From Spirochaetaceae bacterium (GTDB lineage: Bacteria; Spirochaetota; Spirochaetia; DSM-27196; PWMO01), in contig REDW01000066.1 of NCBI GenBank assembly GCA_007693325.1, positions 1-64,000 on the forward strand: a stretch of 64,000 nt of DNA, given 5' to 3'. Under the pieces are notes generated by a model. It saw nothing but the letters and a program-made list of their open reading frames with translations. It was not told the origin of the DNA and ran no database searches. The position numbers were made by a program, and so were the translations under genes. Of this stretch, positions 43,060 to 50,842 are shown in pieces (within the stretch, counting starts at the first letter, position 1; the number at the start of each line of letters is the position of its first letter).

Positions 43060-43143
43060 GCCCGAGTGGTGAAACTGGTAGACACGCTAGGTTCAGGGTC
43101 TAGTGGCCTTACGGCTGTGGAGGTTCAAGTCCTCTCTCGGGCA
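43060..43143 (+). tRNA. tRNA-Leu (anticodon CAG)
   Basis: An 84-nt class II tRNA. Acceptor GCCCGAG/CTCGGGC, anticodon stem CTAGG/TCTAG with loop TTCAGGG (CAG), a long variable arm (TGGCCTTACGGCTGT) and T-arm around TTCAAGT, discriminator A. CCA is not encoded. It reads CUG. Its 3' end is partly repeated downstream (see repeat). Confidence 0.97.
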
Positions 43144-43147
43144 GAAA

Positions 43148-43184
43148 GAAAGCCGGGTGCCTTTTGGTGCCCGGCTTTCTTTTT
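43148..43184 (+). terminator. Rho-independent terminator after tRNA-Leu
   Basis: Stem GAAAGCCGGG/CCCGGCTTTC with a 12-nt loop followed by a T-tract; A-rich 5' flank. Confidence 0.88.
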
Positions 43185-43331
43185 GCCAAGGATGGAGAGG
43201 ACTTGAAACGGAGGTGCGTGCGCGAATACCTGGAGCGCCGAGGCACAGGAGGTGCCGAGAGCACCGGAGGCGGGTCGGAGGGAGCGGACACGATGTCCGC
43301 GACTGGAGACCAAGTCCTCTCTCGGGCATCA

Positions 43332-43367
43332 AAAAAGGTGATTGGCTTCATGTCGATCACCTTTTTC
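43332..43367. terminator. Bidirectional terminator hairpin in the second tRNA-derived unit
   Basis: AAAAAGGTGAT/ATCACCTTTTT stem with a 13-nt loop; the A and T tracts allow function on both strands. Confidence 0.75.
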
Positions 43368-43563
43368 GTTGGGGCCCTGAGGAGGACTTGAAACGCAGGC
43401 ACGGCGCGAGCCGGCGAGCGCAATCCGGCAGGATGCCGGATTAGTGCCGGAGGCGGCCTGGAATGCCGAGCAATGATCGGCTGGGATACCGCACTCGTTT
43501 TCTTTATGTCGCTGCGTAATGACGCAGGAGAAATCTTCTCCAAGGACAGTCGTCTCCCGGGTC

Positions 43564-44061
43564 CTACCTTTTTGCGAGCTTGATCGCCTGCCGCTCCAAC
43601 TGCTCACTGAGCCAGATACCGTTCGCGCGCATCGTGTTTATTGTTGATGCAATGTCTATCGCCTCCCCCCGGTGGATCGCGTGAATAATCAATCCAAGTG
43701 ACCCGGTGACGGACAGGCCGTTCAGTCTTGCAACGCGCCTGCCGATCGCTTCGTCAATGCACACCAGAGCGATCTGCTTTTCAAGAGCTGTCTGAATCAC
43801 TGAAGCCTCTCCACGATCAAGGGCCAATACGAGATCCTTGCGGACATTTACATCACTATGACTGATCTCAATGGGGCTACCCAGGTCGAGAATGTTCTGC
43901 CCGACCGCCGCGGTTGATCCGGCGCGTATTTCCCGAACGACTTCCCTCGGTACAAGCACTCGATGAAAGTGGCGGAGCACTACTTCAGGATGGGAAACAC
44001 CTGCTGCCAACGCGATGATCGGTCCAGTATTGATAACCAGACTAATGTGGGAGGTCGACAT
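43564..44061 (-). CDS. DUF3368/PIN-domain toxin-like protein
   Basis: A 165-aa PIN-fold protein of the DUF3368 group. It has SLVINTGPIIALAAGV at the N-terminus, an acidic LALDRGEASVIQTALEK core and LVCIDEAIGRRVARLNGL with the conserved Asp; GSLGLIIHAIHRG is characteristic. PIN toxins are Mg-dependent RNases. The UPF0175 gene upstream overlaps by 20 bp, the classical antitoxin-toxin order. It is located in the accessory zone next to tRNA-Leu. Confidence 0.85.
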   Translation of the reverse strand: MSTSHISLVINTGPIIALAAGVSHPEVVLRHFHRVLVPREVVREIRAGSTAAVGQNILDLGSPIEISHSDVNVRKDLVLALDRGEASVIQTALEKQIALVCIDEAIGRRVARLNGLSVTGSLGLIIHAIHRGEAIDIASTINTMRANGIWLSEQLERQAIKLAKR

Positions 44062-44296
44062 CGTTCATCAACTCGTCGGGATCAAAGTTCATTGTACTGA
44101 CTTGGTATCGGGAAAGCTGCAGCAGAAATGACACTCTGGACATCCCCAACATGTCGGCCGCGACAGCGGATGAGATCTTCCCCATCTCATACAGCTTGGC
44201 CGCCATAGCCATCTTTGCTTCTGCCTCGAACTCACGCGCGGTGAGTTGTAGTAAATCGGGCAACGCCTCCGGGTAGTCGATCTGCAAATGGTTCAT
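44042..44296 (-). CDS. UPF0175-family antitoxin
   Basis: An 84-aa protein. AREFEAEAKMAMAAKLYEMGKISSAVAADMLGMSRVSFLLQLSRYQV is the UPF0175 HTH-like core; the C-terminal DPDELMNDVDLPH would bind the toxin. The ATG has AGGAGGGTG upstream. It probably autoregulates the pair. Confidence 0.88.
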   Translation of the reverse strand: MNHLQIDYPEALPDLLQLTAREFEAEAKMAMAAKLYEMGKISSAVAADMLGMSRVSFLLQLSRYQVSTMNFDPDELMNDVDLPH

Positions 44297-44383
44297 GACT
44301 CACCCTCCTGTCTTAAACTTAAACTTTACACGCTTGGACGCGCCGGTACAACCGCCGACTGCTCGGCTCGATAAATCTACGGG

Positions 44384-44842
44384 TTACGGGTCACCTGTTT
44401 CATACCCCATTTGCTTATAGCGTTTCATGCGGCGTTGAAATGAGGCGGCAAGAACCGTGTTCCCCGCCAGCTTGTCTTTCCCCGCCGGGGGTGCGGACGT
44501 TTTCTTGGACTGATCGAAGCCGTAGAGCGCCGGCGGAATCAGTGCCGGGAACGCAGTCGGCATGAAGGCGCAGATCACAACGATTCGCAGCGTCATGCCG
44601 ATCCAGAATCCGGGCACTGCGGTCATCACCGGCACGATCACGTTGGCCGCGGCCTCCACCGGACTCAGGACCACACTACCGATTTTCGTGGCTTGTTTCA
44701 GCGCGGTTCGCGAAGCGTACACCATCAGCCGGATCAGCGGTTTCCCGGCGATCGCCCAGGGCTCCGGTCGGCAGTTGCGGTCTGCACAATTGATGCAGCG
44801 CTGCAGTGCGGCGACGCGGGGGCCGGGATTCGCAGCGTACAC
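44384..44842 (-). CDS. Orphan small membrane protein, possibly truncated
   Basis: A 152-aa ORF from GTG 44842 with GGAG 4 nt upstream, or about 112 aa from an internal MVYASRTAL start. The central part has one or two hydrophobic segments (VEAAANVIVPVMTAVPGFWIG; RIVVICAFMPTAFPALIPPALY) and a basic C-terminus (QRRMKRYKQMGY). I do not recognise a family. Isolated between the TA pair and the EEP gene in the accessory zone, it may be a gene fragment. Confidence 0.4.
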   Translation of the reverse strand: MYAANPGPRVAALQRCINCADRNCRPEPWAIAGKPLIRLMVYASRTALKQATKIGSVVLSPVEAAANVIVPVMTAVPGFWIGMTLRIVVICAFMPTAFPALIPPALYGFDQSKKTSAPPAGKDKLAGNTVLAASFQRRMKRYKQMGYETGDP

Positions 44843-44991
44843 TTGACTCCGCCGGTCAACAATGATACGGATGAGTTTGGAGACCGGCGCTTTGCGGACA
44901 GCGGGTCCCTACATGTCAACATAGATGACGCCTCTACTTGAGGAACGAGGAGCCATCGCGTGCCGTTCGCGGAGAGCTCCAGCGTCTTGTT

Positions 44992-45960
44992 TTACCGCCC
45001 CACGTCAACTACCGCGTAGACCGGAAAGTGATCGGAGGGGTAGCGCCCGTCTGCATGCGTTCGGATGATCCCAGCTTCCAGCACCGGAATTTCGATTGGA
45101 GCGAGCACGAAGTCGATCTTCGTCGTCAGCGGCTCTCCAGTGAAGTCGTGAAACGTACCGATTTCATCGAGATCTACGTCCGGATAGAGAACGCGGTAGG
45201 TGTCGGCGAGCGGCCGCGGGTCGAGAGCCCCGCGACCGCCGGCTTTTGCCGGGTCGTCAAGCAGCAACCGCATCGCAGGGTTCAGCTCATTGGCGTTGAA
45301 GTCGCCGAGCACGAATACCGGCCCGTCCGTGGGGCGCTCGAGAAACTCCCCGAGCAGGAGCGCGACGCTCTGCTCCCGGGCACGCTGCGAGGCATAGTCG
45401 AGGTGTACACTGTACACATACAGAGTTTCGCCGGAGTGACGATCGTCGAGTTTAACCCACGTTGCGATCCGCGGCAAAGCGGCGTCCCATCCGACACTGC
45501 CCGGTTCATTCGGCGTTTCCGAGAACCAGAAGGTCTCGTGGTAGCGCAGACGGAATCGATCGGTGCGGTACATTACCGCATTGAACTTGCCGTCGGCTTT
45601 GTCGGCGGTAAGCGGTGCGCCATCGCCGGCGGAGCGACCTACAATGCCGTACTCATCGCCGAACGCGTCGATGAGGTCGTGTATCTGCTCGAGCTCTGGT
45701 TCCTGAAAGCCGACGATGTCTGGATTGAGCTTGCGGATGACATCGAAGGCGAGGCCGCGCCGGTATTCCCAGCCGTCCGGCCCGTCGGGGGCGCTCGCAA
45801 GTCGAATGTTGAACGAAAGCAGGGTGAGCGGGATTTCCCGCTCCCCGTCACTACCAGAGGCTCGGCTGATCCACGGCGCGAAGCACGTCGCCAGCGCCAC
45901 AGCCGCGAGGAGTACCGCGACTCGTGCGACCGGCGGCCGGATCGGTGACGGTGGTTGCAT
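44992..45960 (-). CDS. Exported endonuclease/exonuclease/phosphatase family protein
   Basis: About 322 aa from ATG 45960, chosen for AAGG at 7 nt and because it gives a proper signal peptide (ARVAVLLAAVALATCFAPW); GTG 46029 is the longer option. EEP motifs: LLSFNIRLAS, DIVGFQEPELEQI, YVYSVHLDYAS, VLGDFNANELNPA, KIDFVLAP, YPSDHFPVYAVV. This is a complete DNase-I-like catalytic set, so it is active on nucleic acid or phospho-/sphingolipid-type phosphoesters outside the cytoplasm. Which of these is not determinable. Confidence 0.85.
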   Translation of the reverse strand: MQPPSPIRPPVARVAVLLAAVALATCFAPWISRASGSDGEREIPLTLLSFNIRLASAPDGPDGWEYRRGLAFDVIRKLNPDIVGFQEPELEQIHDLIDAFGDEYGIVGRSAGDGAPLTADKADGKFNAVMYRTDRFRLRYHETFWFSETPNEPGSVGWDAALPRIATWVKLDDRHSGETLYVYSVHLDYASQRAREQSVALLLGEFLERPTDGPVFVLGDFNANELNPAMRLLLDDPAKAGGRGALDPRPLADTYRVLYPDVDLDEIGTFHDFTGEPLTTKIDFVLAPIEIPVLEAGIIRTHADGRYPSDHFPVYAVVDVGR

Positions 45961-46311
45961 CAGCATGCCTTGTTCCCGATCGTTTCGATACTGTGCCCGA
46001 GCAAATGCGCCATAAAACTCCTCCACCACGGCTCGGATATCGGTTCCGACACCTCACTATCTCGAAGATCCACAGGCCCTCTAGCCTACTCCCTTGCGAC
46101 GCCGTACACAAGTCCCGCGATGGCCATTGTCATCTTCCTGGTTCTTGGTTGGTCGTACATCCAGCCCTCCACGAGAAGCTCTGTGTTGTCTTTGCTGAAC
46201 CAGTGGAGCAAATAAACGTATTGCGGTTATGATCGATTATTCTAATGTTGCGCAATTGCTTTGTAAGACCTATAGTCTCAACTACGAGCATGTTGCCAAA
46301 GCAGGTATACT
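45961..46311. other. Intergenic region with a short membrane-type ORF remnant
   Basis: No full gene. At 46119-46214 a 31-codon plus-strand frame (MAIVIFLVLGWSYIQPSTRS...) reads like the tail of a membrane protein but lacks an SD; it is probably a remnant or chance. The kinase promoter occupies the last 65 bp. Confidence 0.4.
46248..46276 (+). promoter_or_regulatory. Promoter of the hybrid kinase gene
   Basis: -35 TTGCGC, exact 17-bp spacer, -10 TATAGT, 35 bp before the ATG. Confidence 0.6.
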
Positions 46312-49300
46312 ATGGCGAAGAAGATTCTCCTCGTAGAAGATGAAGCAATCATTGCCATGTCAGAGGCTCAGTTGCTCAAGAGACATGGATATGAGGTCGT
46401 CACCGCTCACAACGGCGAAAGAGCGATTGAAGCGGTAGACGCCGACCCCGAGATTTCGCTTATCCTCATGGACATCAATCTCGGAAGCGGGATGGACGGC
46501 ACAGAAGCTGCTGCGCAGATTCTCACCCGCCATGATATACCCACCGTATTTGTCACCAGCCACTCGGAGAAAGAGTATGTAGATAGGGTCAAGAAGATTA
46601 CCGGTTACGGATACGTACTCAAGAATTCGGGAGAATTCGTCCTGATCGAATCAATACATATGGCATACTCCCTGTTTGAGGCCAATGAGAAACTGAAAAC
46701 GGAGAACAGTGCGCGGAGGGAGACAGAAGAAGAGCTCTCATCGATCTATACCCACACTCCCGTTCTGATGCTGCTTCTGGACAAGGAGAGGAGGGTGCGC
46801 AAAGCAAATGCATTTGCCACACAATTTGCAGGCACCCCGGCCGAGGATATGATCGGAAAACGAGGGGGAGAAGCTCTGCGGTGCATCCATCATCTGGATA
46901 ACCCGAAAGGCTGCGGTTTCGGCCCTTTCTGCAAGGAATGCAGCGTTAAGCAAGTTGTAAAGAACACGTTCGCAAACGGCGAAGGGTATCACCGGGTGGA
47001 AGCTACTCTTCCCTTCATTCAGCACGGAGAGGAGCAACAGCTGACGTTTCTGGTCTCCACGTCTCTCCTCCACAAAAAAGAAGAAGATCTGTGTCTGGTA
47101 GCCTTTGAAGATATTACCGACTACAAACAGCTGCAGGAGAAGTACAAGGCGCTCTTTGACAATGCTCCACTGCCCTATCAATCTCTAGATAGGAACGGGA
47201 TTTTTCTCGGGGTAAACCCCGCCTGGCTTGAGACACTCGGCGGATACACACAAGAGGAAGTGATTGGAGCATCATTTGCCGAATTCCTGCACCCCGATTC
47301 GGTAGACGGGTTCAGAACCAATTTTGAAAAACTCAAAGAGCACGGTAGCGGCAAAGGCATCGTGTACAGGATGAGAAAGAAGAGCGGCGACTCCATGGAG
47401 GTATCTTTTGACGGCGTTGTAGCCTACACCGCTGGCGGTGATGTGAAACAGACCCATTGCATCTTGAAAGACGTTACCGAAGAGACGCGGATAAAGCGAG
47501 AACTGCAGGAAAGTGAGAAACGATTCAAGACGATTGTTGAGCATATTAATCAGGGCCTGATAATCCATGATTTTGATGGGATAATTACCTTTGTAAATGA
47601 CAAGGTATGCCGGGCACTCGGCTACTCCCAGGATGAACTAATAGGTAAATCCGTTGCAGGCCTGCATAGTCATTCTCATAGGAATTTTGTACAAAACGTT
47701 CTTGAGAATGCGGCATCGCCGGATGGAGACTCTTTTGAGATAGAGGCATTAAGCAAAGACGGCAAAGTGATACCGGTAGAAGTAAGGAGCAAAATCGTAT
47801 CAAGAGAAGGGGCCGGTGAGATTCAATCAGTCGTAACCGATATCACCAAGCGCAAACTCGCCGAGCAAGCGTTGAGCCAGAGCGAGATGACGTTGCGGCA
47901 GGTGATTGATCTTGTTCCCCACTTTATTTTTGCCAAGGATGCGCACGGCAACTACCTGTTGGCCAACAAAGCTGTTGCTGATGTACACGGAACCACTCCG
48001 GAAAGACTGCTGGGCAGAAGCGATTACGATTTCAGCCGCAACACCGAAGAAGTTGATTTCTTTGTTGCGTGCGACAGGAAGGTGATCGAAAGCGGAACAG
48101 GATTGTATAACATAGAAGAACCAATCACCGACTCAGACGGTTCAATACGATATCTTGAAACAACCAAGATTCCATTTACCGCCTCCACCAACGGAATCCC
48201 AGCGGTACTCGCTGTTTCGATCGATATAACCGAGCGCAAGCAAGCTGAACAGGCACTCGATCGGGAGCGAACACTGCTGCGTACCATAATCGATAGCATC
48301 CCTGATCCCATTTATGTGAAAGACATAGATGGCGGTATACAGTTGGCCAACAGAGCCGACTACCAACATTCGGGTTTCGAGCGGGAAGAAGACGTAATCG
48401 GTAAAACCGATTCTGACATATACCCCCCAGAGATTGCCAAGCGCTTTGTGGAGGACGACCAAAGAGTATTGATACACGGGCAGAGCGTGATAGACAGGGA
48501 AGAACAACTCATTACGCGAAATGGTGAAGTTGTCTGGCAACTAACCACCAAACTCCCCCTGTATGACCGCGATGGCAAAATCACCGGTCTGGTTGGAATA
48601 GGACACGACATCACCGAGCGCAAACAGGCCGAAGAACGCCTCCGGCAGGTGTTGAACGAGTACGACACGGTATTCCATGGAACCAGGGATATCATGTTCC
48701 TGATCGAAGTCATCGATGAGGACACCTATCGGTTCATCCGCAACAACCGGGCCCATGCCGAAGCTACAGGGTTCACAACGGAATGGATACAGAAGAAGAC
48801 ACCCCAGGAATTGCTGGGAGAAGAACGCGGCGCTGAGATTGCCGCCAATTGCCGGCGTTGTGTGCGTGCTTCCAGTTCCATTTCCTTTGAAGAGACCGTG
48901 AATACCCCCGGTGGACTAAGAACCTGGTATGTCACCGTGACCCCTGTTTTCAATCAAAGCAGGATCCAGTATTTGGTGGGGGCCGCTCAGGACATCACCG
49001 AGCGCAAACAGGCCGCGGAAGAAATCCAGCGTCAGCTGGCTGAGAAAGAAACCCTCCTCAAAGAAGTCCACCACCGCATGAAGAACAACATGGCACAGGT
49101 TGAAGGCTTACTTTCACTTCAGGCCGGTTCGGCCGATAGCGCTGAAGTCAAGTCCGCACTGAATGAAGCTATTTCGCGGGTTCGCAGTACTCGAACGCTC
49201 TATGATAAGCTTCTTATCGGAGAAAGGTACGAGGAGGTCTCGATGAGAGACTACCTTGAGGGCCTCATCGATTCACTGCTGGAAGTATTCAATGAGCGTT

Positions 49301-49638
49301 GCGGCGTAACAGTAGAGCAGAGCATTGTCGAGTTTACCCTCTGTTCGAGAAAGGCCGTTCCCGTAGGAATCATCTTGAATGAGCTTCTGACAAACGCTTT
49401 TAAGTATGCCTTTAAGGGACGCGACGAGGGCCGTGTCTCTATCGGTCTTGAGAAGACTGAAAAGCGGGTAACCCTTAGCGTTTGGGACGATGGCATCGGT
49501 ATTGATGAAGGGGTTGATGCCAACAACACTTCGGGGTTTGGCCTTTCTCTCGTCAAAATGCTCGCTGAACAGCTTGAAGGGGTCTTTTCTATCGCAAATG
49601 ATCACGGCACACGGAGCGTCTTGGAATTTGAAATATAA
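46312..49638 (+). CDS. Receiver-multi-PAS-HisKA_2 sensor histidine kinase
   Basis: A 1108-aa cytosolic kinase. The N-terminal receiver (3-120) has phospho-Asp in LILMDINLGSGMDG. Then about six PAS/PAC modules (about 139-270, 275-395, 405-515, 525-645, 650-770, 775-905) each end in DITxRKxAE-like sequence. The first has a Cys cluster (CIHHLDNPKGCGFGPFCKEC) that might bind metal or haem. HisKA_2 H-box LLKEVHHRMKNNM; HATPase NELLTNAFKYAF and WDDGIGID. No transmembrane segment. Base composition is visibly AT-richer than the flanks, suggesting acquisition. Its partner is unknown. Confidence 0.92.
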   Translation: MAKKILLVEDEAIIAMSEAQLLKRHGYEVVTAHNGERAIEAVDADPEISLILMDINLGSGMDGTEAAAQILTRHDIPTVFVTSHSEKEYVDRVKKITGYGYVLKNSGEFVLIESIHMAYSLFEANEKLKTENSARRETEEELSSIYTHTPVLMLLLDKERRVRKANAFATQFAGTPAEDMIGKRGGEALRCIHHLDNPKGCGFGPFCKECSVKQVVKNTFANGEGYHRVEATLPFIQHGEEQQLTFLVSTSLLHKKEEDLCLVAFEDITDYKQLQEKYKALFDNAPLPYQSLDRNGIFLGVNPAWLETLGGYTQEEVIGASFAEFLHPDSVDGFRTNFEKLKEHGSGKGIVYRMRKKSGDSMEVSFDGVVAYTAGGDVKQTHCILKDVTEETRIKRELQESEKRFKTIVEHINQGLIIHDFDGIITFVNDKVCRALGYSQDELIGKSVAGLHSHSHRNFVQNVLENAASPDGDSFEIEALSKDGKVIPVEVRSKIVSREGAGEIQSVVTDITKRKLAEQALSQSEMTLRQVIDLVPHFIFAKDAHGNYLLANKAVADVHGTTPERLLGRSDYDFSRNTEEVDFFVACDRKVIESGTGLYNIEEPITDSDGSIRYLETTKIPFTASTNGIPAVLAVSIDITERKQAEQALDRERTLLRTIIDSIPDPIYVKDIDGGIQLANRADYQHSGFEREEDVIGKTDSDIYPPEIAKRFVEDDQRVLIHGQSVIDREEQLITRNGEVVWQLTTKLPLYDRDGKITGLVGIGHDITERKQAEERLRQVLNEYDTVFHGTRDIMFLIEVIDEDTYRFIRNNRAHAEATGFTTEWIQKKTPQELLGEERGAEIAANCRRCVRASSSISFEETVNTPGGLRTWYVTVTPVFNQSRIQYLVGAAQDITERKQAAEEIQRQLAEKETLLKEVHHRMKNNMAQVEGLLSLQAGSADSAEVKSALNEAISRVRSTRTLYDKLLIGERYEEVSMRDYLEGLIDSLLEVFNERCGVTVEQSIVEFTLCSRKAVPVGIILNELLTNAFKYAFKGRDEGRVSIGLEKTEKRVTLSVWDDGIGIDEGVDANNTSGFGLSLVKMLAEQLEGVFSIANDHGTRSVLEFEI

Positions 49639-49744
49639 CTCTGTTAGCCTGCCATGCTTTAGATCACGCCTTGACGCACGGCGGCAGCAAACTCTCAACG
49701 CACCCGGCAGCCTTAAGCCAATTTTGGTAAGTCCACGCGTTTTT

Positions 49745-49773
49745 TTGACTTCTGTCTCTGACTGCGCTACACT
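49745..49773 (+). promoter_or_regulatory. Promoter of the YjfB-like gene
   Basis: TTGACT, 17 bp, TACACT; the -10 ends only 10 bp before the ATG, predicting an almost leaderless mRNA. Confidence 0.6.
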
Positions 49774-49783
49774 CTAGACTGTT

Positions 49784-49981
49784 ATGAATATTGCAGAAAC
49801 ATCCACACACATGTCACAGGCTATGGTTCAGGGCGAAGCAGGGATGCGGGTGCTCAATATGGCGCTCCGCAGCACCGAAGAGGCGGGGGAGCAGGTGCTT
49901 CAGGCCGTCCAGGCAGCCGGCCCCGCCCCGCAGCAGATTCAGCCCGATCATATCGGAAATATCGTCGATATCGAGGTCTGA
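49784..49981 (+). CDS. YjfB-family small protein (putative motility-associated)
   Basis: 65 aa. MNIAETSTHMSQAMVQGEAGMRVLNMALRSTEEAGEQVLQAV follows the YjfB pattern (MDIAxLSxxMSQxxxxxxVxxxVLKxAxxxxExxG), annotated in other genomes as a putative motility protein of unknown role. No SD precedes the ATG, and the predicted transcription start is about 4 nt upstream. Charged and amphipathic with no signal peptide. Confidence 0.72.
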   Translation: MNIAETSTHMSQAMVQGEAGMRVLNMALRSTEEAGEQVLQAVQAAGPAPQQIQPDHIGNIVDIEV

Positions 49982-50084
49982 CCCGGGCCGTTGCAGCCGC
50001 TGATTGAGCGGACAGGAATACACCGGCTACCTCCTCTGGATTGTGGGTCTATGTGTGCCCGCGCCCCCTCCCTTACTTCCTTAC

Positions 50085-50114
50085 TTGACGCCTATTAGTC
50101 CAATGGCGTATTCT
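50085..50114 (+). promoter_or_regulatory. Promoter of the AbrB/PIN toxin-antitoxin pair
   Basis: TTGACG, 18 bp, TATTCT, with SD AAGGAAGG and ATG 20 bp later. Confidence 0.55.
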
Positions 50115-50133
50115 TATCATAAGGAAGGTACAT

Positions 50134-50379
50134 ATGCTCTGCAAGATGACCAGCAAGAACCAGCTGACCCTGCCCAAGGAAGTTCTGCGGCACTGCCAGG
50201 ATCAAAGCTATTTTGACGCTCGCTGGGAATCCGGGCGTATTGTTCTGGAACCCGTGGTGATTCGACCCCTGGAAAGCCCGCAACTGGCCGCAATCCGGGA
50301 CAAGGTTGACCGCCTGGGAATCGGCGAAGCCGATCTGGCCGGTATCGTGGCCGAGGCCAGGCGTGCTTACGGTTCTTGA
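50134..50379 (+). CDS. AbrB/MazE-type antitoxin
   Basis: 81 aa. The swapped-hairpin DNA-binding motif is MTSKNQLTLPKEVLRHC (compare SxKGQITLPKEIR), followed by an acidic C-terminal toxin-binding tail (IGEADLAGIVAEARRAY). It has strong SD AAGGAAGG. It overlaps the PIN toxin start by 17 bp. Confidence 0.88.
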   Translation: MLCKMTSKNQLTLPKEVLRHCQDQSYFDARWESGRIVLEPVVIRPLESPQLAAIRDKVDRLGIGEADLAGIVAEARRAYGS

Positions 50380-50773
50380 TACCAGTGTCCTGATTTCCGC
50401 ATTACTCTTCAGGGGAGAAATAGCCGGCATCCACCGAGCTATTCTGGAGGGGCGGCTCCAGCCCCTGGTGACCGAGCCCATTCTTAAGGAATACCTCCGG
50501 GTCCTGGCCTATCCAAAGCTCCGCCTGAGCCAATCGGAAATCAAGTACCTGCTGGACGAGGAAATTCGTCCGTGGTTCCATCGGATCAGCGAGGACATTC
50601 CCAACGATGTCTGGATGCCTGAAGATCCCAGCGACGACCAATTCGTGAACGCGGCCCGGGTCCGACCCGAAACCCACCTGATCAGCGGCGACGGACATAT
50701 CCTCCAGGCCCGGGAGCGCCTTCCTGTCCCCGTCCTCACGGCTCGTGAGCTCCTGGATCAGCTGGAGCGGTAG
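50363..50773 (+). CDS. PIN-domain toxin (putative toxin-antitoxin RNase)
   Basis: 136 aa from GTG 50363, overlapping the antitoxin end; the track ORF starts further upstream in antitoxin sequence. PIN acidic residues are in VLDTSVLISALLF, EPILKEYLRVL and the pair PEDPSDDQFVNAA and LISGDGHIL. The length and pattern fit the 'putative toxin component, PIN family' group. Convergent with the SAM-methyltransferase gene. Confidence 0.88.
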   Translation: MLTVLDTSVLISALLFRGEIAGIHRAILEGRLQPLVTEPILKEYLRVLAYPKLRLSQSEIKYLLDEEIRPWFHRISEDIPNDVWMPEDPSDDQFVNAARVRPETHLISGDGHILQARERLPVPVLTARELLDQLER

Positions 50774-50842
50774 CTCCCACAAACGCGGCCACCGTGGTGT
50801 GGACACGTACTTCTGGGAGCCGTACAGCTGATGGCTTGCCGG

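Larger units (their letters stand above)
43126..43395 (+). repeat. tRNA-Leu-derived repeat units with hairpins
   Basis: The 18-nt tRNA 3' end CAAGTCCTCTCTCGGGCA (43126-43143) recurs exactly at 43311-43328. After each copy comes a terminator hairpin, then a segment complementary to the T-arm: GAGAGGACTTGAA (43195-43207, perfect 13-bp complement of 43124-43136) and GGAGGACTTGAA (43381-43392). GC-rich spacers sharing GCGCGA and CCGGAGGCGG follow. Two diverged units of about 185 bp result. The rest of 43396-43563 shows no gene. The direct repeat could be an att remnant; the complementary arms suggest an RNA-structure element. Confidence 0.7.

Noticed and set aside
43126-43328. 18-bp tRNA direct repeat as a simple attL/attR pair of a mobile element
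   Set aside because: Only 185 bp apart, no integrase in the window, and additional inverted copies are not explained; kept as a repeat rather than a mobile element.
43093-43332. Minus-strand ORFs across tRNA-Leu (PREDLNLH-type peptides)
   Set aside because: Peptides of this kind are well-known artefacts of antisense tRNA sequence.
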